The notes below the pieces were generated by a model that searched no databases, was not told the DNA's origin, and saw only the letters and a program-made list of their open reading frames with translations. Shown in pieces: positions 34,563-42,892 of a DNA stretch of 47,106 nt (positions within the stretch are counted from its first letter, which is position 1; the number at the start of each line of letters is the position of its first letter). This DNA comes from DYMC01 sp035406705. Its GTDB lineage: Bacteria > Verrucomicrobiota > Lentisphaeria > Victivallales > GWF2-50-93. The stretch covers positions 1 through 47,106 of the forward strand of contig CAYRRM010000024.1 in NCBI GenBank assembly GCA_964426675.1, read 5' to 3'. The translations under genes and the position numbers were made by a program.

Positions 34563-34649
34563 ATTTCCACATATTATTTTTAAACTTGAAAAAAGAGGTA
34601 TGAAATATAACTTATTTAATGTGTTATTCAAAGGAGCTTATTAAGATAA

Positions 34650-35375
34650 ATGTTAAAACTTGGCGTAAACATTGACCATATCGCCACCCTCAGACAAGTA
34701 AGGTTGGCAAAAGAACCAGACCCCATAAAAGCCGCCATAATCGCCTTAGATTCTGGGGCAGATGGGATAACAGCTCATCTGAGAGAAGACAGAAGACACA
34801 TACAGGATAAAGATATACGTATGCTCTGCAGACATGCAAGGCCATTAAATATGGAAATGGCAATTACAAAGGAAATGTTGTCCATCGCATGTAGCTTAAA
34901 ACCAGAAAGTTGTTGTTTAGTACCAGAAAAAAGGCAGGAACTAACAACAGAAGGCGGACTTGATGTACTATCTGATATTGAAAGAGTAAAAAAAGCCGTA
35001 AGAAGATTGAAAAAGAATGGAATAACTGTAAGTATTTTTATAGATCCTGATGAAAAACAAATTGAAGCCGCTGCAGTTGCTGGTGCACCTTTTATAGAAC
35101 TACATACCGGGAAATTTGCATCAGCAGATAAAGCAAATCAAAGAACTGAGCTCAAAAAACTTTGTCGCGCTGCGAATTTCGCAAAATCTATTGGTCTAAA
35201 CGTCAACGCTGGACATGGAATAGATTATGACAACATTGATGGGATACTCGAAATACCTCATTTAGTTGAATTAAATATAGGACACAGTATAATTGCTATG
35301 TCTATTTTCACTGGTTTAGGTAAAGCTGTATCTTTAATGAAAGAAAAAATGAAAAAATACAAAAATGGTAGGTGA
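34650..35375 (+). CDS. pdxJ: Pyridoxine 5'-phosphate synthase
   Basis: 241 residues. The start LKLGVNIDHIATLRQVR contains the catalytic/binding block of PdxJ, followed by AHLREDRRHIQDKDI, NMEMAIT, SIFIDPD, ELHTGKFA and NAGHGIDYDN, all family signatures of the TIM barrel. It condenses 1-deoxyxylulose 5-phosphate with 3-amino-2-oxopropyl phosphate to make pyridoxine 5'-phosphate in the DXP-dependent vitamin B6 route. A PilT-like ATPase gene starts three bases after its stop, so the two are co-transcribed. Confidence 0.96.
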   Translation: MLKLGVNIDHIATLRQVRLAKEPDPIKAAIIALDSGADGITAHLREDRRHIQDKDIRMLCRHARPLNMEMAITKEMLSIACSLKPESCCLVPEKRQELTTEGGLDVLSDIERVKKAVRRLKKNGITVSIFIDPDEKQIEAAAVAGAPFIELHTGKFASADKANQRTELKKLCRAANFAKSIGLNVNAGHGIDYDNIDGILEIPHLVELNIGHSIIAMSIFTGLGKAVSLMKEKMKKYKNGR

Positions 35376-35378
35376 ATT

Positions 35379-36476
35379 ATGCCTGAAAGTGTTCTGAAAG
35401 ATATCCTCGAACTCGGCGTAAATTCCAATGCATCTGACTGGCATATTAGAGAAGGCTGTCCTGTTACCCTCAGGATAGCTGGAGAATTAGTCGATAGTGA
35501 TTTTGTAGCCGATAGTGACTTTATGAGTAAAGTCTTGGAAACTTTAATACGCAGTGATGAGTGGATGGCACGATTTAAAAGGACTGGTGATTTAGACCTT
35601 TCCTATGTAGAAGACGGAATTGGAAGATTCAGAGTTAATATACATCGACAAAGAGGAACAACCTCAATAACAATGAGGCATGTAAAATCAAATGTAATGG
35701 ACTTTAAAGAACTGGGAGTTCCAGAAGTTTTGAAAAAAATAGCCGAATCCGAAAGGGGGATAGTAATAGTTTCAGGGACCGCCGGATCTGGAAAATCCAC
35801 CACACTTGCAGCAATGATTGAGCATATAAACCAGAATTTAAGAAAGCACATCATAACTATTGAAGATCCCATCGAATATGAGTTTAAAGACAAAAAATCA
35901 GTAATAGAACAAAGAGAAGTAGGTCTTGACACGGAAACTTTTTACTCCGCTCTTGTTCACGTTTTACGCCAGGATCCTGATGTAATAATGATTGGTGAAA
36001 TGAGAAATAAAGAGAGCTTTGATGCTGCTTTGCAGGCATCAGATACAGGACACCTTGTTTTGACAACTTTGCATTCAACTAATGCGTCTCAAGCGGTAAC
36101 AAGAATCCTTGATTTTTATGAAAAATCCGAGCAAGATTCGATCAGGAGTGCTTTAGCCATAAATATCAGAGCAATATGCGCCCAACGCCTTCTTCCAAGA
36201 GCCATTGGAGGTGGAGTCATACCAGCCGTTGAAATACTTATAAACACAGCCTTAGTCAGAAAATTAATCAATGAAAATAAACTTGAAAAATTACCTGCTG
36301 CAATCGAAAACAGCAAAGACGATGGAATGCAGTCATTTAATCAATCTCTACTTGGCCTTGTAAATGAAGGCTTAATAACAGAAGAAGATGCACTAAAAGC
36401 AGCAACAAATCCGGAAGCTCTTAAGATGAATTTGAGGGGAATATTCCTCGATTCAAAGTCCGAAATTATGGGTTAA
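35379..36476 (+). CDS. PilT-like pilus retraction ATPase
   Basis: 365 residues. The Walker A motif is GTAGSGKST (133-141). Downstream, the Asp-box region reads TIEDPIEYEF and the Walker B region DPDVIMIGEMRNKES, the GEMR form that marks PilT rather than PilB/GspE. The His-box is TLHSTNASQAV. No tetracysteine zinc site is visible. PilT powers pilus depolymerisation at the inner membrane. Alignment of the N-terminal 100 residues also fits (ASDWHIREG). No PilB or PilC lies next to it; Flp/Tad-like pilin genes begin 450 bases downstream. Confidence 0.9.
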   Translation: MPESVLKDILELGVNSNASDWHIREGCPVTLRIAGELVDSDFVADSDFMSKVLETLIRSDEWMARFKRTGDLDLSYVEDGIGRFRVNIHRQRGTTSITMRHVKSNVMDFKELGVPEVLKKIAESERGIVIVSGTAGSGKSTTLAAMIEHINQNLRKHIITIEDPIEYEFKDKKSVIEQREVGLDTETFYSALVHVLRQDPDVIMIGEMRNKESFDAALQASDTGHLVLTTLHSTNASQAVTRILDFYEKSEQDSIRSALAINIRAICAQRLLPRAIGGGVIPAVEILINTALVRKLINENKLEKLPAAIENSKDDGMQSFNQSLLGLVNEGLITEEDALKAATNPEALKMNLRGIFLDSKSEIMG

Positions 36477-36543
36477 TATTTTTGCAATATTTTGCATTAT
36501 TAAACCGTTGTTATTTATATTAAAAAAAAGGAGTATAGGAACA

Positions 36544-36912
36544 GTGTTTGTAACTTTGTGCAAAAGTAAAATACACAAAGCCAGGGTGACCGCTTGTGAG
36601 CCAGACTATGAGGGGAGTCTACTAATTGATACAGAATTACTTAAAGAGTCCGGGATTTTACCTTATGAAAAGATTCTGGTTTCAAATGCCTCAAATGGAG
36701 AACGTTTCGAAACATACGCAATTCCTGGAACAGCCGGAAAAAAACAGATAATGTTAAATGGTCCAGCAGCAAAACTCGGAAAACCTGGAGATCATCTTAC
36801 TATCATGGCTTTTGGAATATTTAACGAAAAAGAGTCTTTTAATTTTAAGCCAAAGATCATTGTTTTGAATGATAAAAATGAAATTATTCAGAAAAAAGGT
36901 AGTTTGGCATAA
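36544..36912 (+). CDS. panD: Aspartate 1-decarboxylase
   Basis: About 122 residues. The self-processing site is Gly24-Ser25 in DYEGSLLID, numbered exactly as in E. coli PanD when translation begins at the GTG at 36544; AAGGAG lies upstream and the protein then starts MFVTLCKSKIHKARVT, the family norm. An in-frame TTG further upstream is less likely. Cleavage creates the pyruvoyl cofactor that turns aspartate into beta-alanine for coenzyme A synthesis. It sits between the PilT-like gene and a pilin gene without obvious functional link. Confidence 0.92.
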   Translation: MFVTLCKSKIHKARVTACEPDYEGSLLIDTELLKESGILPYEKILVSNASNGERFETYAIPGTAGKKQIMLNGPAAKLGKPGDHLTIMAFGIFNEKESFNFKPKIIVLNDKNEIIQKKGSLA

Positions 36913-36931
36913 AACTTGCATTTATAATATT

Positions 36932-37081
36932 ATGAATAAAGAAAGTGGACAGACAACGGTTGAATATTCTGTGATGATTGTGCTTTGTGTCACAATCGCA
37001 ACAGTAATGATCATATTGTTGTCTGCATTGAGTGATTATGGTTGGAGGCTACTTTCATTAGTAGGTCTTGATTATCCTTAA
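36932..37081 (+). CDS. Flp-type small pilin
   Basis: 49 residues. Translation from the ATG gives a short basic/polar leader ending in Gly, then QTTVEYSVMIVLC. Glu at +5 and Tyr at +6 are the Flp prepilin signature, followed by one hydrophobic helix (MIVLCVTIATVMIILLSAL). The frame is open further upstream, but that start would add a long unneeded leader. The protein is about as short as known Flp pilins and would be cleaved by a TadV-type peptidase. A second such gene follows. Confidence 0.78.
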   Translation: MNKESGQTTVEYSVMIVLCVTIATVMIILLSALSDYGWRLLSLVGLDYP

Positions 37082-37091
37082 AATATAGGTA

Positions 37092-37114
37092 GGGGGCACC
37101 CCAAAAAAAAGGAG
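37092..37114 (+). promoter_or_regulatory. Leader hairpin and ribosome binding site of the second pilin
   Basis: GGGG (37092-37095), loop GCA and CCCC (37099-37102) make a small stem. An A run and GGAG (37111-37114) then precede the ATG at 37122. The hairpin has no T run and is therefore not a terminator; it could stabilise or mark a processing point in the mRNA between the two pilins. Confidence 0.35.
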
Positions 37115-37121
37115 AAAAAAA

Positions 37122-37358
37122 ATGAAAAAAATGAGAAAAAAAAGTGGTGGTCAGACAATCGTTGAATACATTCTGATCATAACGCTGGTTGCAATTGCTT
37201 CTCTCGTTGTGCTTGGATTATTCAGCGACAGGGTAAGAACGCTTATTGCCGGGGCAGCGTCTTCTCTCGGATCTGATGACGCAGCAGATGCTGTTGATAC
37301 TCAAGCAATAGAAATCCTTCAGAACATGGAAGCTGATGGTGTAAGCGTTGATGAATAA
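37122..37358 (+). CDS. Flp-type pilin with acidic C-terminus
   Basis: 78 residues. After a basic leader MKKMRKKSGG, the processing site is Gly then QTIVEYILII, with Glu +5 and Tyr +6 as in Flp pilins. A hydrophobic helix is followed by a Ser/Gly/Ala segment and an acidic tail. It is about 30 residues longer than its neighbour upstream. A likely major pilin or fibre subunit; strong ribosome binding site GGAG. The 149 bases between it and the TadE-like gene contain no obvious terminator. Confidence 0.78.
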   Translation: MKKMRKKSGGQTIVEYILIITLVAIASLVVLGLFSDRVRTLIAGAASSLGSDDAADAVDTQAIEILQNMEADGVSVDE

Positions 37359-37507
37359 TGTTGATTATATTTGACATTATTTTTCATACGGCCTGGAAAT
37401 TGAGATAAGAGTAAAGCGCCCTTAGAATGGAGGCTGAGGGGGGATTCCGTATATTCACAGAAGCAGTTTAGTGCTTTTTAAGAAGAAGGTACCTGGAATC
37501 TGATATT

Positions 37508-38119
37508 ATGAAAACAGATACAAAAAATATTGGGAGTTCTGAGTCTGGACAGGCAATATTGGAGTCTTTTTTGACAATGTTGGTTCTTCTTTTAGTTCTT
37601 TTCGGGCTCATGCAAATATTTCTATTAGCAAATGCAAAATTATTAACCTCTTATTCTGCTTTTAGGTCTCTTCGTTCTTATATTGTAGGTTTTGATGATT
37701 ATTTAATTATTAGAAGTGCAAGAGCAGCTGCTATCGGAGCTTCAGGTAAGATAATTTACCCAGACAATCAGGAATACTTATCGCCTCAACAGCAATTTGC
37801 TGCAGAACGCTTTATGATTCCGGATTACCTGGGAGGTTCAAGATGGCTTGAATATGAATACTGGCGTGGTGGAAATGAATATGACAGCACTTTTTACCAC
37901 GCAAGTGTCTCACCCCCTAGAACTTATCTTAATTATTCAACTGCAGGTGGCGGCGGAGCTGGAATGATAACTCAGACGGTGTCGTTTAGAGATTATCCAT
38001 ATTCGATAGTTGACATGGCAGACAAAGATAGGACCTGGCTACCTCTCGGACCTTCAACGGACATAAGTTCAAGTGCTGTAATGTTTAACCATGCAGCGGA
38101 TTATTTATCCGAAGAATAA
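37508..38119 (+). CDS. TadE-like pseudopilin
   Basis: 203 residues. The leader ends SESGQAILESFLTM, in which the residue after Gly starts a hydrophobic helix with Glu at +5, the class seen in TadE/TadF. A Gly/Tyr/Ser-rich exported domain follows. Minor pseudopilins of this type are needed for Flp fibre assembly. It is followed by the TadG-like gene after nine bases. The usual neighbours tadA, tadB, tadC, rcpA and rcpC are not in the window. Confidence 0.75.
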   Translation: MKTDTKNIGSSESGQAILESFLTMLVLLLVLFGLMQIFLLANAKLLTSYSAFRSLRSYIVGFDDYLIIRSARAAAIGASGKIIYPDNQEYLSPQQQFAAERFMIPDYLGGSRWLEYEYWRGGNEYDSTFYHASVSPPRTYLNYSTAGGGGAGMITQTVSFRDYPYSIVDMADKDRTWLPLGPSTDISSSAVMFNHAADYLSEE

Positions 38120-38128
38120 GGGGAACAA

Positions 38129-39796
38129 ATGGTAAAAGAAAAGATCCACAAACAATCAGGTCAGACTCTGATATTGGGGGTTCTTGCAATCCTTTTTTTA
38201 TTTATCGCAACATTAATTATTTTTGACCTTTCATCTGTAATAAAAACTAAATTCCGTTCTCAAACTGCAGTTGACGCAGCCTCTCTCGCCGCTTGTAATT
38301 GGCAAGTACAAAGTCTCAATCTGATAGGAGAACTTAATCTGGTAAAGGCATGTACTGCGTTGGTAAGTGATATTTATCCCTTAGGGGACGACAGTCCAGA
38401 AGGAATAGAAAGCTCAGTTGATATTCTGACTGAAATGCAGGCGCGTATAAGCTTTGTTGGACCTCTCATTGGATTTGGCGCTGCTCAACAAGCAGCAAAG
38501 AACAATAGAATGTCTAATAATTCTCATTACACCTCAATAGTCTATCAACACATAGAACATTTAATGGATGATAACTATTATGGAGAGGACGTTGGTATTC
38601 CTCAGGAAATTGAGGGCTATAGCTGGAGAGAGCCTTACTCAAATATGCTATATCAAATATGCAACGAAGGTGGCGGGATTGCCGTTGCCCCAAATACATT
38701 ATTTGCCGGTCTCCCTCAGATTGATCCATCATGGCTAATGGATCTCGGCTTATACGATTCGATCGCCGCAAGATATTGGTGTTATCCGACTCTAAGAAAC
38801 CTCTTAAAGACCTATAGCTTCGAAGGAAAATGGTGGGATCTTGAAATTATTTCTGAAATGACAGATTTTATTGAGGAAAGCGAGTATTTACCTCTGCATA
38901 TTGAATTTTCTTCTGCCGGCGACCTATCTATTCGCGAAGATGCACTGCCATACCTTGAAAATATTGCATCAGAAAGAAGCATGATTATTGCAGATGAATT
39001 TGATGACGATGAAGAGCCTGATGATCTTGATGAAATTAACTCACCTCTCCCTTATCAACGTTGGTGTATTTACGATTCTAACTGGGAATCAGCAAGCCCT
39101 TCATCTGAATGGCTTAGTGGTTCATACTTAAGAAGTCCTTTAAAAACTGAATACGCTTATGGAGGAGCTTTATCTAAGATGACTTCTGAAATAAAGGTTG
39201 ATTATCAGTCCAGTGCTTATTCTATTAATAATCTAAAATCAGGAAATATAGTAACAAAAGGCAGTCCTCAAACTATTGATACTGAGTCATCAGCTCTCGC
39301 AAAACCACTTGGTTCACTCGGCGATTCCATTCCACCCACTGTTGCAAAAATGGTTCTACCCATATTCACAAAATCACGCCTTATTCCTATCGCTATGCAA
39401 GATCCTTCAACGCCATATAATCCTTTTGATAGCCGACAATACGAGCTATATGAATTCCTCCTTTGGCTTGATGGTATAAGCGACCTTGAAAACCCTGGTA
39501 GCTCGCCTCCTGCAGGCGGATATTATTACCTTTCATGTTTGCAAAATCTTGGCAAGGAAAGCTGGAGAAGTTCTGGATATAACAGAAATTATGTGGATAC
39601 CGGTGAATACCCAACAACTGCTTACGATGAAGAATCAAATCCTACTGGCGCAGGCTGGCTGCAGATGGGACATACATATGAATATAACGAATCAGGTGAT
39701 CCCGTTGCTATAATAGATATAAATGAAGACACTTGCGATGACTGGATTGGAGGAGGAGGTTCAGGACCACGTTATGGCCCTTCTGTTTTGCATTGA
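38129..39796 (+). CDS. TadG-like Flp pilus assembly protein
   Basis: 555 residues. The N-terminus KQSGQTLILGVLAILFLFIA has the Gly-Gln beginning of the three upstream pilin-like proteins, but lacks the Glu at +5. The next stretch, RSQTAVDAASLAACN, is the Tad/TadG signature (putative Flp pilus-assembly TadE/G-like). The remaining 480 residues are an exported domain rich in Ser, Tyr, Pro and acidic residues with no catalytic motif that I recognise. It probably anchors in the inner membrane and acts at the base of the fibre. Confidence 0.75.
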   Translation: MVKEKIHKQSGQTLILGVLAILFLFIATLIIFDLSSVIKTKFRSQTAVDAASLAACNWQVQSLNLIGELNLVKACTALVSDIYPLGDDSPEGIESSVDILTEMQARISFVGPLIGFGAAQQAAKNNRMSNNSHYTSIVYQHIEHLMDDNYYGEDVGIPQEIEGYSWREPYSNMLYQICNEGGGIAVAPNTLFAGLPQIDPSWLMDLGLYDSIAARYWCYPTLRNLLKTYSFEGKWWDLEIISEMTDFIEESEYLPLHIEFSSAGDLSIREDALPYLENIASERSMIIADEFDDDEEPDDLDEINSPLPYQRWCIYDSNWESASPSSEWLSGSYLRSPLKTEYAYGGALSKMTSEIKVDYQSSAYSINNLKSGNIVTKGSPQTIDTESSALAKPLGSLGDSIPPTVAKMVLPIFTKSRLIPIAMQDPSTPYNPFDSRQYELYEFLLWLDGISDLENPGSSPPAGGYYYLSCLQNLGKESWRSSGYNRNYVDTGEYPTTAYDEESNPTGAGWLQMGHTYEYNESGDPVAIIDINEDTCDDWIGGGGSGPRYGPSVLH

Positions 39797-39884
39797 GAAG
39801 GCACCGGATTAAGAAAATTTGCAATAAATAAGCTTGAAAAATACTGTTTATGCCTGAATATTACCTCTAAAACTTTCATAATCC

Positions 39885-40112
39885 ATGATTATAGGCGCTC
39901 TCACAATTTTCTCAATAATGTTAAGTTTTGTAATAATGCTGATTGTCCTTGCGAAGATAAATCGCCAACTCGATAATATTCAGAAATCTCTTTACTTTAT
40001 AGAAAAAAAAATCAAAGAAGAAGAAGTTTTTGTAACAAAGACAACTCAAGTAGTTGATAGAATTGAACACGAAATAAAAGATCTCGAAGGAGAAATAGAG
40101 TGGAAAGGCTAA
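39885..40112 (+). CDS. Small membrane-anchored coiled-coil protein
   Basis: 75 residues. An N-terminal hydrophobic helix (IGALTIFSIMLSFVIMLIVLA) is followed by about 50 residues of heptad-rich Glu/Lys/Ile sequence ending IEWKG. Not recognised. It lies 88 bases after the TadG-like gene and 114 before purU, all in the same direction. The ribosome binding site is weak, so a real gene is likely but not certain. Confidence 0.5.
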   Translation: MIIGALTIFSIMLSFVIMLIVLAKINRQLDNIQKSLYFIEKKIKEEEVFVTKTTQVVDRIEHEIKDLEGEIEWKG

Positions 40113-40226
40113 AAATTGCTCAACCTGTGATCCTATTTAGAGGGAAGAGAATAGAATATATAAATCTTCATAACTTGACACGAAAAAACATTTTTTCACA
40201 AACTAAAAGAAATTAATTATAAAATT

Positions 40227-41078
40227 ATGAATACTGCCGTTTTTTTAATTCATTGCGAAGATCGCAAAGGACTTGTATCTGAAATAACGGGTTTTTTCTT
40301 TCAAAGAGGATTCAATATCGTGAATTGTCAACAACATACAGACAGTTCCTGTCAACGATACTTTATGCGTTTAAAACTCGATCTTACTGATGTAGAAATA
40401 ACCAGAGCTGCCCTTGAACGTGAATTTGCAGATTTTGCAAAGAATTTAGCTCTTGAGTGGACAGTAAACTATTCTGACCGAACACGTAGAATCGCCATTA
40501 TGGTTACTAAGGAATCACATTGTCTTTACGACATAATAATACGATGGAGAGAGAAAGAGTTTCTCTGTGATATCCCTCTGATAATTTCGAATCATCCTGA
40601 TCTTGAATACGTTGCAGATCAATTTAGGATACCATTTTTCTGCATTCCTCTTAAAAACAATGATAAAGCTTCTCAAGAAAGAAAAATCTTAGAGCTCCTT
40701 TCAAAACATAAAGTTAATCTTATTGTCCTCGCTAAATACATGCGGATTTTAAGTTCTAACTTTGTGGAAAAATATCCAAATAAAATAATCAATATTCACC
40801 ACGCTTTTCTACCTGCATTCCAGGGGGCAAATCCTTACCGTCAGGCACATGAACGCGGAGTAAAAATGATTGGTGCAACGGCTCATTATGTAACAGCAGA
40901 ATTAGATAAAGGTCCCATTATTGAGCAAGATGTAGAGCGCGTCAACCACGAAAATGACGTTGAAGAGCTAAAACAAATAGGAAAAGACATAGAGAGAGTA
41001 GTTCTGGCTCGAGCAATAAGAGCAGAACTTGAGAATAGAATTATAGTATTCAATGGAAGAACAATAGTTTTTTCCTGA
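40227..41078 (+). CDS. purU: Formyltetrahydrofolate deformylase
   Basis: 283 residues. The N-terminal ACT domain begins VFLIHCEDRKGLVSEITGFF. The catalytic domain shows IINIHHAFLPAFQGANPY (the HxxxLPxFxGAxPY core), QAHERGVKMIGATAHYV and LDKGPIIEQD. It hydrolyses 10-formyl-THF to formate and THF, supplying formate for PurT and balancing one-carbon pools. Its stop abuts the stop of the convergent gene at 41079 with no gap. Confidence 0.95.
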   Translation: MNTAVFLIHCEDRKGLVSEITGFFFQRGFNIVNCQQHTDSSCQRYFMRLKLDLTDVEITRAALEREFADFAKNLALEWTVNYSDRTRRIAIMVTKESHCLYDIIIRWREKEFLCDIPLIISNHPDLEYVADQFRIPFFCIPLKNNDKASQERKILELLSKHKVNLIVLAKYMRILSSNFVEKYPNKIINIHHAFLPAFQGANPYRQAHERGVKMIGATAHYVTAELDKGPIIEQDVERVNHENDVEELKQIGKDIERVVLARAIRAELENRIIVFNGRTIVFS

Positions 41079-41915
41079 TCATAATTTTTTCTTTGAGAGA
41101 TGAAGTTTTTCTCTCTCATGAGGAAAAACTACAATTATTTCGGGATATTTTTCTATCTTGATATTTGGTATTTTTGATAGAAATTTAATATATAAATCTT
41201 TGATTGCTTCTCTTGCCTGGTTATAAAATAACTTCTTCTGTTCTTCAGCAAGTTGGATTTTTAGTGGCTTTTCTCCATTAATTCCTGAAGTAATAGCTTC
41301 TTCAAGACGTCTCCTGGTATATGTTTCATCGATGCTTACACTATCTTTAATTTTTGTAAACTGTAGATTTTCAATTTCTGCCGGAGTATTAACTCCTATA
41401 TCAGGAGGAAAAAGTGTTAAAGAGTATTTTTCCTTGTCCCATTTATAATCCCATTTATCAAGATCTCCAAGATCAATATAAAAATTAAATTCATAAGTCC
41501 CCTTCGCTTCCCATATACAATACTGTTTCAAAAAAATTGGGAGTTCGTCAGGTTGTATTTTGTCAGATTCCTTTTTATAACATTGCACGTAATCATGATT
41601 TAATTTGTCATCCCTCCCTCTATATCGTATTATCCTGAAGAGAGCCACTTGATCTCTTTGATAAAATTGAAGACGTCGATGTGGAGATTCCGAAATTATT
41701 GGGCCAAGAGTTTTATTAAAACTTTCCTTCGTAGAGAAAATTTCAGAAAGTTTTTCTATAACGTCAATAGAAGTTCTTAGCATCTTTTCAGAACTGGAAA
41801 AACAAGACTTTATAATAAAAACGGAGAATGTTAATAATAACAATAAAATAATAAAAAGAATAAATATTTCTTTTATATTTTTATCTCTTTTTTCTTTCGA
41901 TTTTGATTCTTGCAT
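41079..41915 (-). CDS. Membrane-anchored protein of unknown function
   Basis: 278 residues. A basic N-terminus and one hydrophobic segment (IFILFIILLLLLTFSVFII) anchor the protein; the remaining 230 residues would lie outside. The region YEFNFYIDLGDLDKWDYKW and the helical C-terminal part recall bacterial DUF4230-type proteins, but I cannot confirm the match. It is convergent with purU and preceded by a gene-free stretch. Confidence 0.6.
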   Translation of the reverse strand: MQESKSKEKRDKNIKEIFILFIILLLLLTFSVFIIKSCFSSSEKMLRTSIDVIEKLSEIFSTKESFNKTLGPIISESPHRRLQFYQRDQVALFRIIRYRGRDDKLNHDYVQCYKKESDKIQPDELPIFLKQYCIWEAKGTYEFNFYIDLGDLDKWDYKWDKEKYSLTLFPPDIGVNTPAEIENLQFTKIKDSVSIDETYTRRRLEEAITSGINGEKPLKIQLAEEQKKLFYNQAREAIKDLYIKFLSKIPNIKIEKYPEIIVVFPHEREKLHLSKKKL

Positions 41916-41991
41916 TTTCCATCAATTTTCATATTTGTTTCATAAATTTAATTCTAAAATTGTAAATAATCCATTATTTTTTTTATTTTTT

Positions 41992-42041
41992 ACTTGAAAA
42001 ATGATTTATATATAATATACTATTGGTTAATTAATGATATA
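41992..42041 (+). promoter_or_regulatory. Promoter region A, repeated at 42837-42887
   Basis: TTGAAA (41994-41999) and TATACT (42016-42021) are separated by 16 bases. The entire 50-base stretch, including 20 bases beyond the -10 box, is nearly identical to 42837-42887 upstream of the GntR-type regulator (five differences in 51 aligned positions). Conservation past the -10 box suggests an operator as well as a promoter. Confidence 0.7.
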
Positions 42042-42109
42042 TTTTTCATATCATAAAAAATAATATTTAGGAGACTATAAAAAAAGTAAAAAAAAAAGGG
42101 GGGTAAGAT

Positions 42110-42786
42110 ATGTTTATATTTGCACTATATCGAAAAACGATTTTCAGGCAAAAAACTAAATTTACTCTAATTGAGTTACTCATAATCATTGCTATAATTG
42201 CGATTCTTTTTTTTCTTTACTCCTTCCATCAATAAACCGAGCTAAAATGACAGCACAACAAGTGATATGCTTTAGTAATCTTAGGCAGCAAATGTTATCT
42301 TTTTCCAGTTATGCAGGAGATCATAATGGCGGATGGCCCCCATTAAGGTATAATGGAATGAGTAGTGGGGCCTATTGGTATCAAACACTCTATCCATGGG
42401 CTTACCCTCATAAACAATATTCAACGTCAAACTTATATAAATCAATATTTCGATGCGAATCTTATCCTGCTCCGGTAAACTGGGGCCCTGGTTATGGAAT
42501 GAATTACAGATTAGTCTGCGTATTTGATTCAACACCGTGGCCACAACATTTCGCTGTAAGTTTAAAAGCTGACAGAATAACTGAACCTTCATATTGGCCT
42601 CTTGTAACAGACACATATAACTGGTTCAGCACCTCAAGTAATAATCCGGGCATGGATTTCCCTCACATGGTGAAACATGCCCCAAATGAAGCATGGAATA
42701 CAAATCATTATGGAAATGGATCAGTACTCTATTGTGATGGGCATGTAAAAAGCTTAACCAGAACAAGTTATGTGCCAACAAGATAA
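42110..42786 (+). pseudogene. Frameshifted pseudopilin gene (T8 homopolymer)
   Basis: Starting at the ATG at 42110 (G-rich ribosome binding site just upstream), the reading is a prepilin N-terminus ending KFTLIELLIIIAIIAIL. It then enters TTTTTTTT (42207-42214) and stops soon after at TAA. In the +1-shifted frame the protein continues LLLPSINRAKMTAQQ and runs 179 more residues from the ATG at 42247, with SVLYCDGHVKS near the end, exactly the body of a pseudopilin. Adding one T to the tract, or removing two, restores a protein of about 226 residues. The break is a natural frameshift, a phase-variable switch or a sequencing error; the sequence cannot tell which. Confidence 0.8.
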
Positions 42787-42836
42787 AAGTTTTGCCAATT
42801 AGAAAAAATAAAAAAATTTTAAAATTTTAATTTTAG

Positions 42837-42887
42837 ACTTGAAAATATGACTTATATATGATATACTATTGATTAATAAATGATATA
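42837..42887 (+). promoter_or_regulatory. Promoter region B, repeat of 41992-42041
   Basis: TTGAAA (42839-42844) and TATACT (42862-42867) lie 17 bases apart, a good sigma-70 promoter ending five bases before the GntR-type gene. The match to region A continues beyond the -10 box (ATTGATTAATAAATGATATA against ATTGGTTAATTAATGATATA). This suggests both transcripts are bound by the same regulator, perhaps the one encoded just downstream. Confidence 0.7.
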
Positions 42888-42892
42888 ATATT

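Noticed and set aside
37359..37507. A possible riboswitch between the second pilin and the TadE-like gene
   Set aside because: The 149-base spacer has some G-rich segments, but it does not fit the cyclic di-GMP aptamers or any other class I can recall.
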